Origin: Endomychus coccineus | Lineage: Eukaryota > Arthropoda > Insecta > Coleoptera > Endomychidae | NCBI GenBank assembly: GCA_958510875.1 | Contig: OY294067.1 | Location: 58,416,039 to 58,480,038, forward strand | Direction of reading: 5' to 3' | Length of the DNA: 64,000 nt | Shown: positions 26,801 through 41,100 of the stretch, piece by piece | Numbering within the stretch: the stretch's first letter is position 1 | Layout of the letters: each line of letters starts with the position of its first letter | Translations under genes and position numbers: made by a program | The notes under the pieces: generated by a model | Told to the model about the DNA's origin: nothing | Database searches by the model: none | Seen by the model: only the letters and a program-made list of their open reading frames with translations

Positions 26801-29091
26801 GTTGCGGCGTGGAAGATGAGACACCTATGCATGTGCTGTGTCAGTGCACGGCATACGCGGTTGGTCGTCGAACATACCTCGGAGACGATAAAACTAAACC
26901 CGAGAAAATCAGAAGTATTCCCTATATCAGGCTACTGAAATTTATAGAATACACCGGACTGATGAGGAGGTAGCAACATGTGAGGGCACAATAGGACTAT
27001 AATGACAGCAGTGCAGTGGGGCTCCCCTTAGGATGGAGAACCAACCTCACGGAGGAGGGGTTTTAGTCGGTAGGAATACGGCACACCCGGAAGCACAGGC
27101 ACCCAAGGCGTCTATGCAAGATTTCCCCTCCTCTACGAAAAAAAAAAGAGAAAAAACTCGTCTATGTTGCCGATTACCTTGAAGGTACCTCAAGGGTCCA
27201 TACTTGGACCTATACTCTTCTTAATACATATCGATGATATAGTTACATGTTCCTGACTTGTAAATTAATGTAAGACTACATGCAGATGATACAACTACAC
27301 CAACTCAATAGATAAAGTATTCACTCATGGAGTGCTATAATACACTCAAACATTAGCTAAAATATTTTAGTCCGGGCTTCATATTCATATTTTTGAGTGC
27401 AGCATGTCTCTAAGGATCTAAAAGTTATGTCTTTACCATGCATTTACATTCACTATTGAATAATATATGTGAAAACACATAATCTACCTGATCTGATTTG
27501 CAATGTGTCAACATTAGAGCTAAATATAATTTACATATAATTAAATAGCATGAACTAATGGGGTCCAACATTTTCCAACAAATTACCACTATTGATTAGA
27601 GAACTCCCACTCGATAATTATGTAAATTTTATAAATTTTTTGTTTATTAACTTTTACATTCTTTTCAGCTTTATCATAGTTTTGAATTTATTTATTTTGT
27701 ATTTTCCTAGATCTTGACCAATATTTGCAGTATTTAGCAAGTAACTTATTCTGTTCTAATAATTTGTCTTGTAAAGAAATTCCTTTCAAAAGAAATGTAT
27801 TGAATAGAGTTAAGTTTATATAAGTGTTTATTAGTTTCTAAAAATTGTATTTGGTTTGTTGATTTTATATTTAAGTTTAAATGCCATATTTTATTCATTG
27901 AAGTTATTATCAGAAATATTTTATGTAATTTGTCACCATTATGCAATTTACTATCAGTAAATTGAAAAATTTCAAAAAATGTTTTGCAACTACTAGATAT
28001 TAATAGCAATGTAATATGATGTGGTCAAGCTCAACCACAGAAACAGCTTAGGAGATAATTCTTGAAATAAAAAAAGATTGATATATTCATGAGTAAACCG
28101 CACTTACCCGGCAATGATAGCGAAGGCGGGGGCATGAGACCTGGAGGTCCATGGAATGGAGATCCAATACCAAGCATCTGATTGGCCATAATTGACGACT
28201 GTAAATTCGGTGGTGGAACGCCTAGAGGAACATTTGGCATCATCCCAGGTGGTAGATTCATCATATTGGGGGGACCAAGCATCCTATTATTGAATTGAAA
28301 GGGAGAAACCATGGGTAGTGAGAGTGGGGGTGGTTGTAGGAGACCTCCTCCAGCCATTGGAGGTGGTTGACTAGTGTCTAATGTTGTTAATCCAGACATT
28401 TTGTTTGAGCTTTCAGATAATTCCATCACTGAACTAGTTGCGCTTACTGTCTGGACAGGTTTCACAACCATATTTGACACCTTAGTTTTCATCCATTGAG
28501 GCATTGTATCTTCATCAAGCATTCCACCATCTTCTAACATATCGAGATCAACATCAGGTTTCAACTTGGTCCATGGGATGTATGAAACCCCTAGATCTCC
28601 TTCCCAATAATCTTTTAGATCCTTTCCTTTCACGCCTTTCCCTGGCGCCCAGGCCAGCTATGAATTATAAAAATATTAAATCGAAAATCCTTCAGTGTTT
28701 AAACTTCTTATTTGAAACATATTAAGATTTTAATCAGATTAGAATTAGACTGCAGGTAAAATACGAAATTACACTCATCCGCTTTGTTCGTACACGATAC
28801 AACGCTTTGTGCAAATGTGTTGAAACCTTCGATATTGTCTCATGTGCAGTTAGATCGCACTTGACTAGTATCTATCTTCAATTTTGAAATTAAAATTGTT
28901 TACAGAAGCCGCGTGTTTAGGAATTATAGTGCCCCAAAAAGAAAAGAAAGCAAAAAATGTATACAAAGAGTGTCTAAAAAAGAGTCATGTAAATCTTAAT
29001 AATGAGCTGCAACTATCTGCTCTAGCTAGATTTCGAGCTTCCGGGAACTTTTTGGTAGATAGATAGATAGATCTTTATTTAATTAGGTATC

Positions 29092-29182
<91 letters not shown>

Positions 29183-32100
29183 CTCATAATAATAATAACA
29201 TAATACTGCATAACTATAAATAAGTAAATAAGTAAGAACATGTACAGTACATAGTTCCAATATTACATCCATTAAAAAAAACAAACTATCATTTTAAATA
29301 AAACTAAAAAAGAAAATATTAATCAACATAATATGTATAAATATATAACAATGACTAGTTGATTATAAATTGATAACACAAAAATTGATAACACAAAAAT
29401 TGTTAACTTTGTTGGTTTTTTATGAGATTTGAAATTTTTTTTAAAAGCAGAGAGAGTGGAACTGTTTTTATTGCCAAAGGTGATTGATTAAACTCCTGGA
29501 AACCCTTGAAAAACAGAGAACTCATGATGCTCTTGCGTTTTGTTCTAGAGATATGAAAATCATCACAATTTCTAGTTAGGTACGGATGGACATCTCGTCG
29601 AAAAATCAAAAACATTTAGAAATAAGATGGAGCTAGATTGTTCAGAATTTTGAAGATGAAAACCATAGCGAGGTAGTAAATTCTCTGCGAGACAGTGAAC
29701 CATTGTAACATATTAGACATACAAACAATAGATGTATATCGATTCACTTTTAAAATGATTCTCATACCAAGATTTTGCAGTTTCTGTAGCTGTTTTACTT
29801 CATTTAGGTCCCACGAAAATAATACTGATGCACAGTAATCAAAATGTGGTTGTATTATTGTGTTGTACACAGTTATTTTAGTTTCCATTGATAGCGTTTG
29901 TGAAATTCTAGAAAAGATGAATAATTTCTTCCGTATTTTTTTGAAAATATACTCAAAATGATTGTCAAACGACAGAACGTATAGCGTTTGTGAAATTCTA
30001 GAAAAGAAGAATAATTTCTTCCGTATTTTTTTGAAAATATACCCAAAATGATTGTCAAACGACAGAACGTTATCTAAGTGGAAACCCAAATATTTGAATG
30101 TTGACACTATTTCAATTCTTTCATTATTTATGATCAAATTTATATTATTGATATTTACAGCTTTATATTTGTGTTTAGATTTTAAAATCATTCCTTTAGT
30201 TTTCGGAACATTAAGTTTGAGTTCATTTAACGATAAATAATCTTGAACTTCTTCCAACACTGAATTCATTTTTTTAATTGCTTCATCAAAATTTTTATCA
30301 CTACATGCTAATAACGTGTCATCAACCAAAAGATTGATAAATTCACAGTCAATGAATAGTTCGATATCATTTAAATATAAAATGAAAAACTTCTCTGCGA
30401 TATGCAAGGCCATTAATTTTTTCCTTACTTGGTTTCTGTAGGCATTCTATTTGTTTAATTTTTTCTACTAATTTATCATAACTTGCACTTTTTAAATTTC
30501 TTCTGTTTTTATAAACTTAATTTTGCATTTTTCATAATCTGTATAAATTTTCTTTATTTCCAGCCGTATATACCGCCATTTTTTCCTTTTTATCAACACA
30601 AATGGAACAACTCTAGCAAGAAATGTGAGATACTATTGTACAACAGTTTCAAACATTCACATAGAGTAGATGCTCAAACCTGTTGCATAAATCTACATGT
30701 TGCACAATTAACTTCAAGCGAGTTTGAATTTACTCAAACTGTTGTACAACAGCTCAAACGAATGTATACACGATCAAAACGTTTGCACAACCCCGTCTGT
30801 TGGGTTAATTGTTTGATTGTGTATGGGGCCCATAAGGCTCCTTCTAAAATTTAAAGCTAATTTTACACAGGAATCACCAACGAATATAGAATTAATCAAC
30901 AAGATAACTATGAAGTTTCTACCGTAATTCTAGGATACATTTTACAGGATCATACTGCTATTGTCGTGACCCTCATGTGAGTAACTCGTACGCAATCAAG
31001 TTTGTTGGACACCCCGTGCATTCCTTCGCTAGTCGGGTGTAACAGTTAAAATGGCAATAGATACTTACCGTTATTGCTTTTCCATGTATCACATGATTTT
31101 TTAGTTTAGTTAAACATCTTGAAGCGTCTTGTCTTCTATGCATTACTATAAACGCACACCCTCTTGGAGGTATTAAATCAATACTAACTATATCGCCAAA
31201 CTCTCCGAACGTATTCGACAAATCATCTTGGTGTACTAGTTTGGATAGATGACCAACCCAAAGTGTTGTACTACAAACTAAAAAAAAAATTTTTATCAAA
31301 TGTGAAAATCATTGGATTACTACGATTACTATTGGGGGTTGGAATTTCTTAGAAAGAATTTCCCTTCCAAATTGCAAGTCTATCAGCCTTATAGATACGG
31401 AAATTTCGTGAGTGAGTCAGTGGTATTTCTCTTTTTTATATCTACTAGCTATTGATCGCAGAAACAGTTAAAGCGGCGGCTCTGCCGACGCGATGTCATT
31501 GCCCAATATTCAAGACTTAATGCATATTTCAAATGAGTGGAAACACCTAAAGGCGGAGAAAGACGTCAAATTATCGGATGTATTCCACGGACATTCTGTA
31601 ACTGTCACGGTCGTACATACAGGTCTGGAGACTCGTATGTTTGACATGAGTCTCTTACGCGTTGATTATCTCGTAGTCCCTCGCTCAGCCACTAGCTAGC
31701 GCTTGGATCGACGTAGCAAAACGATTTCTTTCCGGAATCGCAAGCAGTGTTACTAAGTATTCTGATTTGAGAGAGGAATAGAACTGTTACTCTTGTCAAA
31801 ATGTATTACTCACCTTAAAAATAACTTCCCCTTTTTCGTTATACATGCTCGCACACATAAAAGACTTCGTTAAAACGATTTCTATCCGGAGTATGTACTT
31901 ATTATCTAAGGCTTTTTTTGGTAGTAATTTAAAAAGGAAACGTATGAAAATAATCGATCGCATATAAACATTTTTTAAATTAAATTAGGATTACAATCAA
32001 AATACATGTATACTAGTTTAGTATGTTGTCTTTCATTATGTTTACAATATATACATTATACACTAAAACCTCCGGTACTGTACACTCGACGGGTCCGGAA

Positions 32101-35100
32101 TCCTCGGCTATGTTGACACTGCCAATTTTTCTCGTAACGCAATATTTAATATTCTGATTTGAGAGGGGAATAGAATTGTTACTCTTGTCAAACTCACCTT
32201 AAAAATAACTTCATAAAATACCTCGTTAAAACGATTTCTATCCGGAATCGCAAGCATCCACTTTCAACGCATTTCCGCATCTTTCGGCACTTTAAAAACA
32301 GAAGTTTCTTGCTTTACACTTTTGTGTTTTGCATTTCAGCACAATGCACGATTTCGTAATTTGTTTCTAGAAACGCAGGTATTCCTTGTGTTTAAAAGTC
32401 AACTGACAGTTGTCAGAGAATACTCGTAACTACTGCGCCACCCGTGACGTCTTTTGGTACTACGCGACAGTCGACGCTTAGCGGACTCACTTCTCACATA
32501 GGAAACAGCCTCGAGTTTCCAGACCTGTGTATACGACCGTGGTAACTGTCAATGTATCTGCTGTCTGTCATATAAACGTTACCTGCCTTGTTATGAGACT
32601 ATGTGTGGTCAGTCACGGATAGTCTGAGCTGCGATGATCCTTCAATCTATGAACTGTATGCTATGAAAAGTTTAGCAGTTTGTAAATTATTTCCAATGTC
32701 ATTCACATTTAGACCACTGGATTTTCCGAAAACTATTTTGCTAACAAAAGTGAGGTTAGTCCCGTCATCAACTGATCACAGCTTTTCTACAGTTGAGCGG
32801 CTGCGTAGGCAAACCACCGGAGTAGAATAATTTTTTTGGATGCGCGACCAAATTGTGTTAAAAAATCACCCCATGTTTGCATATTGCGTCTCCGACATAA
32901 TTGATAGAGCTGGGAAATTTACCGTATAGTAGAAAAGCCAGATGGAAAAACTATCGATATCAATGACCTCGATTAACAGATTAAATACTTGTAATTGTGG
33001 GAGTCGAGTCTCGGGGCTTCCATTAAGTCGGCGCCTATGATTGTCATTATGATTCAATAAAACACTATTTGAAATTTGGTCGATTTAAATACTTTCATTC
33101 TTCTACTCATGGTGAGGGAAGATTACAGATTTCACTGTGGCATGAGAAATACCACAGGTTGGCTCTAGTTCAATCAGTGGTTTTTCCGCCCCCGCTTTAT
33201 CGAGTGCGACTGAAACTGCCGTCCCACTCGCTAAAGCGGGGGCGGAAAAACCACCGATTGGAAGAGAGCCAACCTGTGGCATTTCTCATGCCACAGCGAA
33301 ATCTGTAATCCAAAAATGGCTTGAGATGGAGCACCGTGTCTACTGGAGGGAACTGCCCCGTATGTCGCACTCCAAGCGACTAATGGGATCTCCAGAAGCA
33401 ACGAGTGAAAAATCTGCTGACGTTCGGCAGACAAGAAATACGGAATCTTGTTGCATTCCTGACCGGACACGCCCCATGCAACAAACATCTCTGCACGATG
33501 AGTCTGGTAGGTCAGCTCACATACAGGGGTTGCGGTGTGGAAGAAGAGACACCTATGCATGTGCTATGTCAGTGCACGGCATACGCGGTTGGTCGTCGAA
33601 CATACCTCGGAGACGATAAAACTAAACCCGAGAAAATCAGAAGTATTCCCTATATCAGGCTACTGAAATTCGTAGAATACACTGGACTGATGAGGAGGTA
33701 GCAACATGTGAGGGCACAATAGGACTATAATGACCGCAGGGCAGTGGGGCTTCCCTTAGGACGGAGAACCAACCTCACGGAGGAGGGGTTTTAGTCCGTA
33801 GGAATCCGGCACACCCGGGCACCCGAGGCGTCTATGCACGATTTCCCCTCCTCTACGCAAAAAAAAAAGTAAAAATAACCTTACAACTTTGACACATGAT
33901 AACTAGTGTGAGAATGGTTTCGGTTAGAAATTCTATCAGTTCAAAATAAAAAAGCACCCGTTCATACAGAACATGTATGCATCCCAGAATTGCACAAAGA
34001 ATTAACAATTTTATTGCAACTGGCTTATTTCGATTTGTTGACGTGGAATGTCGTAAATGTGTTTTTTGGTGAATCATTTTCAATGACGAACTATGAAATT
34101 ATAAATCATTCTATTTTTGTTTGCACTATCAAACATATGGGGGGACAAGGGCTGATTTCAATTCCAAACTACTTTGCATGAATAAGATCTCGAATATTAA
34201 ACAAAAAGAGCTTGTACAATATGTATAGTGAGAAGTTCTTACCACTTAAATTATCTTTCTTGATGGAAGGGAGTCCACGCTTTTTTCTTTCCTTCTCTTT
34301 CTCTGATTCTTTTTCTTTGTTTCTCTCTCTATCCCTCGATCTCGTTTTATGTCGCTTAGATCTTGACCTAGACCTGGATCTGCGTGATCTTCTATCGCGA
34401 TCCCTCCGATCTCTTGATTTGTCTCTGGATTTGCTTCTACGTCGTCTATTCGAATACCTATCTTCCTTAGGTGTAGGGCTCCTCGAATCAACATGATCTA
34501 ACATTATAACCTGCAATCAAAAAGTAAATAAGCATCAAGGCTTTGAAGTATGACCAAATTAAGCTATACAGCCTAAAATATGAATAAATACCAACCTCAT
34601 CATTTGCACTGTCATTATTACCATTTTCGAATGATTGCTCATGCTGCTCTGTCAAATCAAACTGTTGCTGTTTATAAATAGGTGGTGGTTGTGTTAAATC
34701 TGCCCCAGATGGTATATAATATCCTGCTGCCATCAAAGCAACATTACCCCCAGGTTTGAATTCGCATTCGGAAGCAAATGGTAAGTTCTGAAAATAAAAA
34801 GTGAGTGATGTAATGTATCTTACTGCCATGTGAACAAAAATAATGTAAGGTATTTAGCCACTTATTTCTCCTGTAGCTCTTTAACTTAATTATCCTCCGT
34901 AACTTGCGTGGCGGCGTCTGTCAGACCACTGAATTTCTTTTCTTGCCTTGTGAAACGCGATAGCTAGGGACTTCCCCATTTTTGTTGGCCAATGATTAGT
35001 CAGTCATTTAATATTTACATGTTGAAAGTTAAGAGCTATAATTTTTTTCATTGACTCTCTCAGACGCCATGCGGAAACGCAAGAAAAAGCTACATTTGTG

Positions 35101-38100
35101 ACAAGAAGGTTCGCATGACTCGATACAAATGAATTGACTAAAATAATTCCATTTGCTTGGAGCATGCTAACAACATTTCTGGCTTTTGAGCTAACGAAAT
35201 CAATTATTTCGTAGGTTTATTTCTATTTAATTGAGTACACAAACTACAATGTTAATTTTGATTTTATATTCTTTCAAACCGATTTAAAGTGTTAAAAATG
35301 GGAGCTGCATTGTTTTGGGGTGAAGTAGCCCTCTTGCATATGGTACTTTTCACAGTCATCTTCAGTTTCTCAAATTGAGCTATAGTATTTTGATGAACCA
35401 TCATGACAAGTGTTTTTCTGATTATCAGGGGGCACGGCAGTGCCCCCGCCAAGTCCAGCGCGAAGCAAACACTGCCGTACCATCCTTTACTGGAACCATT
35501 TCGCCGCATTTTCAGGCCCCTATTTGAGAACCTCTGGATAAGACCAGAACGCAGAAATTTGTCATCCAGTAAGCTAAAAAATCACATACTTAAAATAAAA
35601 AATTTCAAGTCTGTAGGTCATTTAGTTCCGAAGTTAAGCGAAAGCAAAGTTTCGCATTTATGGCACTCACTGACTCACTCACTCATGATCATCAGAATAG
35701 AACTAGTAGTTCCCATAAAATCAGAGAGCTGAAATTCACAATGGCCACATAAAGGGAAAACTATAAAAACTAGGATAATCGAAGATCTGGAGTACCTGGT
35801 GACCCTTATTTGAAAACACAAGAGCCCATTTGTGTCCTTAATAATATCTATGATATGAAATGGTCTGCCACGGACATTATATGTGACCACGGTCGTATAT
35901 GTGTCTATCAATGTATCAGCTGTCTGTCATATAAACATAAACGTTACGTGTTTGATTTCGCAAGATAATATCGTAAAAAATGGCGATAATATTAAAAGAC
36001 GACGATGAACTTAGTGGCAACCAAGTAGTTGGTATGCCCAAAGACGGGTCTTGTCTCTTCCATTCAATATCTTTCTTGGTGTATGGTAGAACTGACTCAA
36101 CTTGCAGTTTCAGATCTGCTATAGTTGCATACGTTGCTGAACATTGGGACGAAATGCAAGTGTACACGTGTAATGCTGATGGTGACATATACACGAACGC
36201 GATCCTACACGAGCGATATGATGAAACCCACTACTTGAAATAAATCAATATGCCCACGTTTCTACAAAAAGAAGTGAAATCCCACCAAAAACATTCTGTA
36301 AAAAACTAGCCAAGTCTCGATGGAGCTGCTTGTTTATCTCTAAAAAGTAATGCTAGACAAAGTCGTGCCAAGTCTAAGGTTCCTTACTGCGATTTCTTTA
36401 TTATTATAGTTAATGTTGTGCGACTTGGTCGTTGAAGGGTACACAAGGGTACAAAACCAGGTGCTCCATGACACCATTGCACCAATCTGTCGCCAGAACC
36501 GCTACCCATTGACGATGAAAAATTGCTACTTGGAAAACGTTGATTCAATAACCAGTCAATTGTAGGCTTGATAAAGCTGCATATTTCAATAATACTTATG
36601 TGTAGGCGAGCATGAAACAAACAGTATAAAAAATTATTTCCAGTACAGACGCACTTCTAATCATTGATAGAAGTCTGTCTGTACGTCTATTTTATGTTAG
36701 ATCGGTGGTCGATTTGACGCTCCAAAAAGAAGAGAGCAGAAATCAGCATTGTCAATGCTGAATGCATGAGTTGCAACAGCCTAAAATGAGACACTAGCGT
36801 CCAATTACCAATACCAGTATGGGCTATTATCTCGCTTAACAAACATAGGTAGTTACAACAGATAACATTACGTGTAAACAAAATTGACTTGTACCCACTA
36901 ACGTATAAAGAATGTTCAACGGCCAAGTCACACAACATTAACTATAATAATAAAGAAATCGCAGTAAGGAACCTTAGACTTGGCACGACTTTGTCTAGAT
37001 TTCATTACTTTTTAGAGATAAACAAGCAGCTCCATCGAGACTTGGCTAGTTTTTTACAGAATGTTTTTGGTGGGATAAATATGTATCACATATATTTAAT
37101 CCACAGAAGTGTCAGATATTCTCATCATAGATAAACACAACGCTGTAGACTTGTCAAAAAAAATTCCGTACTCTGTGGTATCATAAAATTAAGGTTGATT
37201 GTAAATAATTTTTACAGTCGATGTGTGGTTATTGATGAAATAGTAATAAGGAATAAGGTTTAGGACATGTACGAATCATTATCAATGTGTGGTTAATGCT
37301 CATTTTCAAAGATATACACATAACGCTGCAGACTTTACAATGAATAATTACGTGAATCTTATTTTTCGAAAAGCTGCATTGAGCCGCTTTGTGTAACATT
37401 GGTTCCCAATGCAAAACCAAAAAGACGATCCTTGTAGAGGCCTCATGGAATTATACCATGTATTTACAAAGAAAATTCGGTTCTTGGGGGAATATGCACA
37501 ACAATGGTTGAAACAGCGTAACAGGAAATTTGAGCAAGTAACAAGTTGAGAAAATTTGATTTTCAACTGAACAAAATGAAGCAACATTTCATTTTTGAAG
37601 AAAATTGTGACTCAAATTAAAACAAAAAACAGATAATAATAATTAACGTACGTAAATGGTACTAAATAAAAATAATGAATTTCCTCACCAAGATCAAGAT
37701 ATTCTAAAGAAAACTGATAAAACCTTTCGAATGATTGATAAAACAAACTATTTATAACACAGAACAAATCAAAATGGTCGTCAAGACACTAGGTATCTTA
37801 CGAACAACAAGCTATTTTATTGTCAGTGATCACTTCCCTCAATCTCTTAACCTATACTTTTGATTGTTTGCAGCTCAAATAAAACATGAATTCTTTATAG
37901 TATTATAGTATATTCGATAAGTAGAATAGAGTCACCGACTGACGAATACGTCACTGCACTGTGCGAGACTGACTAACTGCAATATGCAAATATTATGTTG
38001 AACGTATATGATATGGTATGCGGGACGGTCAGCCCGCCTCGATCATATGTTTTAGACGTCCACATGCCAACATACCCCCCTTTCATTGTAGCAGCTTATC

Positions 38101-41100
38101 CATTGCAATTCTAAGCCCATTAAGCATATCGAGGTATAACTTAAAGCTACTACAGAAATCATGTTGGGAAAGATGGTAGTTCCACAAGAAATACCAGGTA
38201 TATGGCCAAACACTATTTAACATACTAGCGAAGTGAATAATTTTGTGCAATTGGTTAAAATGCAATATCTAAAGGAACTATAGCATTTAAAGCATTGAAG
38301 TGATAAGGTAAGATAACATTTTTTATTTAGAATTAATTTTTTCTATTGTTTATTAGAACCTCAGTTGGGTGATGTGGAAACCTATTTTAATAATATAAAA
38401 TTAACAATTGTTTGTCCATGTAGAAACAGTAAGTAAGTAGCTTATATTTATATTTTAAGTAATAACATTCACTTAATTTTTTTGTGAACACAAAACAAAA
38501 GTTTGTGAATAACATTCGAAATTATATAAACAATGTCTATTATTTGATATGAGTAGACATCTTAATTTTGTTTGTAAACATTGTACAACACAGTTTAGAG
38601 AACCAAATGATTAATATATACCGGGACATCAAAAAGTATCTTGGTCAAGGGTGGTTGTGGAATCTAAAACGTGTGTCTTTACTTGTGTCAAATGACTCAA
38701 ATTAATTAATTTGAAGTTTCTAAAAGTGCGAAATTTCGCAATTTTATACGAATGTTATAACAGTCTCTAGCGCTTCAGACTCTGAGATTTTCACTTGGCC
38801 TATCGAAATTAGAAGGTTCGAATTATCTAAAAACATAATTGCATGAACACCAGACGTCCTATGTAATTAGCTACGAACGAATCATTTTGACGTTTCCCTC
38901 GAGAAGCTCGCTCTAAGCGTCAGTTGAGACCTGAGAGTACCTGCTTCTATTTTAATTGAATTTTTTTATTTAAACGGAATTTTTGGAAAAAAGAAGGGCC
39001 GTCGGGTGCGTATCGCGACTAAATCTAACTACATGGAGCGAAAACGGTACGCAAAAAGCCCTCGTAAAGAAGTTCTATGTTCCTAACTTTTGCACTTTTC
39101 CAACTCGCGAGCTACGGGCTTCTCACGTGAACGTCATTCCATTTATCGAAAATTAACTATTTTAAAACTGTTTTCGACCCGGTTTGTGGCTATCCCGACC
39201 TTTTAAAAGGTTCAAAGTTAACATTTCGACAATTTTTATTACTATATTAATTTGTATTCATTATTGTTCTACAACTGAAATAAATATGTATGAAATTTGT
39301 AGGTTATTGATGATGTCAGTGTGACAGTGACATAATTATTTCATACGTTTTAGATTCCACAACCACCCTTGACCAAGATACTTTTTGATAACCCGGTATT
39401 AAAAACTATTGAAAACCTAGTCAACCTGACAACACTGTATCACACGCTGCTATGACGTATTCAAACATTCAACTCCAAATTCATATCTCCACAAATTAAA
39501 GATTGCAAAACAATACTCCGTCATTGACACTATAAATACTATACTTACTGGTACTGTCTGTGCAAGGTGTTTGTCAAACTCCTCTTCCTGCTGCTTCATT
39601 TCTTGTAATTTTCTCAATTTATCGGCGTCTGCTTCTTGGTTAATTGCCAATGTCTGTTGCAATGTTTGAAGCTGTCTGAGGACCTCAGGATTAGTGAGCA
39701 AGCTACAAAGAAATAAAATTAAAACTTAAATTAAGTATTAATATTAAATTTTTATATACCAATTATAGAACAAATAACTTTTTAAATCGGTTGATGGATA
39801 TTGTTTTTCCTGATTATTAAATAATCACATTGTTGAGCTTCAGTTAAAGAAGATGTGCTATTTATTTACTTGGTGGCTTCCAAATTAAATTGGTTGCTCT
39901 TTTTACAAAAAAAAAATTGATTTTATAGAAGAAAAAGTATGATATTATTGAAGAAAAAATTTGGAATACAATTTGCTGAAATGCCAAGTCAGATCAGTTT
40001 AAACAACATATTCTATTTGAAAGTATATTGCCATCCCATTTATCTACCGCTTTGCTACATCATTTGAAACTAAGTACTAGTACAATTCTATACCTTGAAA
40101 CGGAATCATTTTGTACATGTTTGGGAGAAGGATTGGTCATTTCTTCTTCATCATCGCCATAATCAAAATCAAGAAGTTTCCTATCAAAATGCACCTGTCC
40201 TTCTTGTTTATTTTCTCCTCGAACTATTAGCCTTTGCAATTGTTGTAACTGTAGCAAAACATTTGGATCACTCAAATTCTGAAACAAGAGAAGACAACCA
40301 TTGAAATATTCAATATTATGACAATCTGGTATTGGTAGTTTATTGCCTTAGATAAAAAAAAATTACATCAGAATAAAAATTTTAATGTGTTCTTGGCTTC
40401 ATTATTTATAATTTTATTCTTTCGATATATGAGGACAACTCTAAACCACATACCAAATATGATGTCAACATGTTCTAAACAACTTCAAATTATTATATAA
40501 AAAATCATACATACCAAATTAGCTGTGGCTTGCATCAAATCATTCCCTTGAGAAGATTTTGTAGGTGTCTTCTGAAGAGCTGGCGAACCTATCAAAATTG
40601 CATTATTATCACAAAAACTATTACAAGTCAGATAGTAACAAGGAAATAATGTAGTTTTGAATAAGTACTAGAGGTTGGTCAGTATGCTGAACATATGTCC
40701 AGAGAAGACTTCGTTCGCTACTTCGTGAAATCAAAATCAAACTCTTAAATTCATTTTATTTCTTCATTTTACTGTTCACTACGCTCATTCCGTCTTAAGC
40801 GAAAGACCTCGTTCGCAACGATCACTCCTCCGTCTTTCGCGTAATCCATACTCACTTAAATTAGTGAAAATTAAACTCTTGTTTATTTTATTTGTTCATT
40901 TTACTATTCGCTACGCGCACTCAGTCTTAACTGGAACTCTATTACGCGGATTCGCAATTATCAGGATTCAAAGTAGTCGTGCGTGCTAGCGCAAGCCCTT
41001 TGTCGAGTGCCATCGATGAAACGCTAGCCCTTTGTGGGGTGCCGCACCGGCAGATGCGACCGGCAGCGAACGTATGTTTCTATTTCTCTCTACAATCTGC

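Noticed and set aside
28884..29066. 60-codon plus-strand frame (KLFTEAACLGIIVPQKEKK...)
   Set aside because: Protein-like in part but too short and without a recognised motif. It may be a transposon scrap, but I cannot support it.
29094..29175. (AT)n tract as a replication origin or CRISPR-like array
   Set aside because: A plain dinucleotide microsatellite; eukaryotic context and no spacers.
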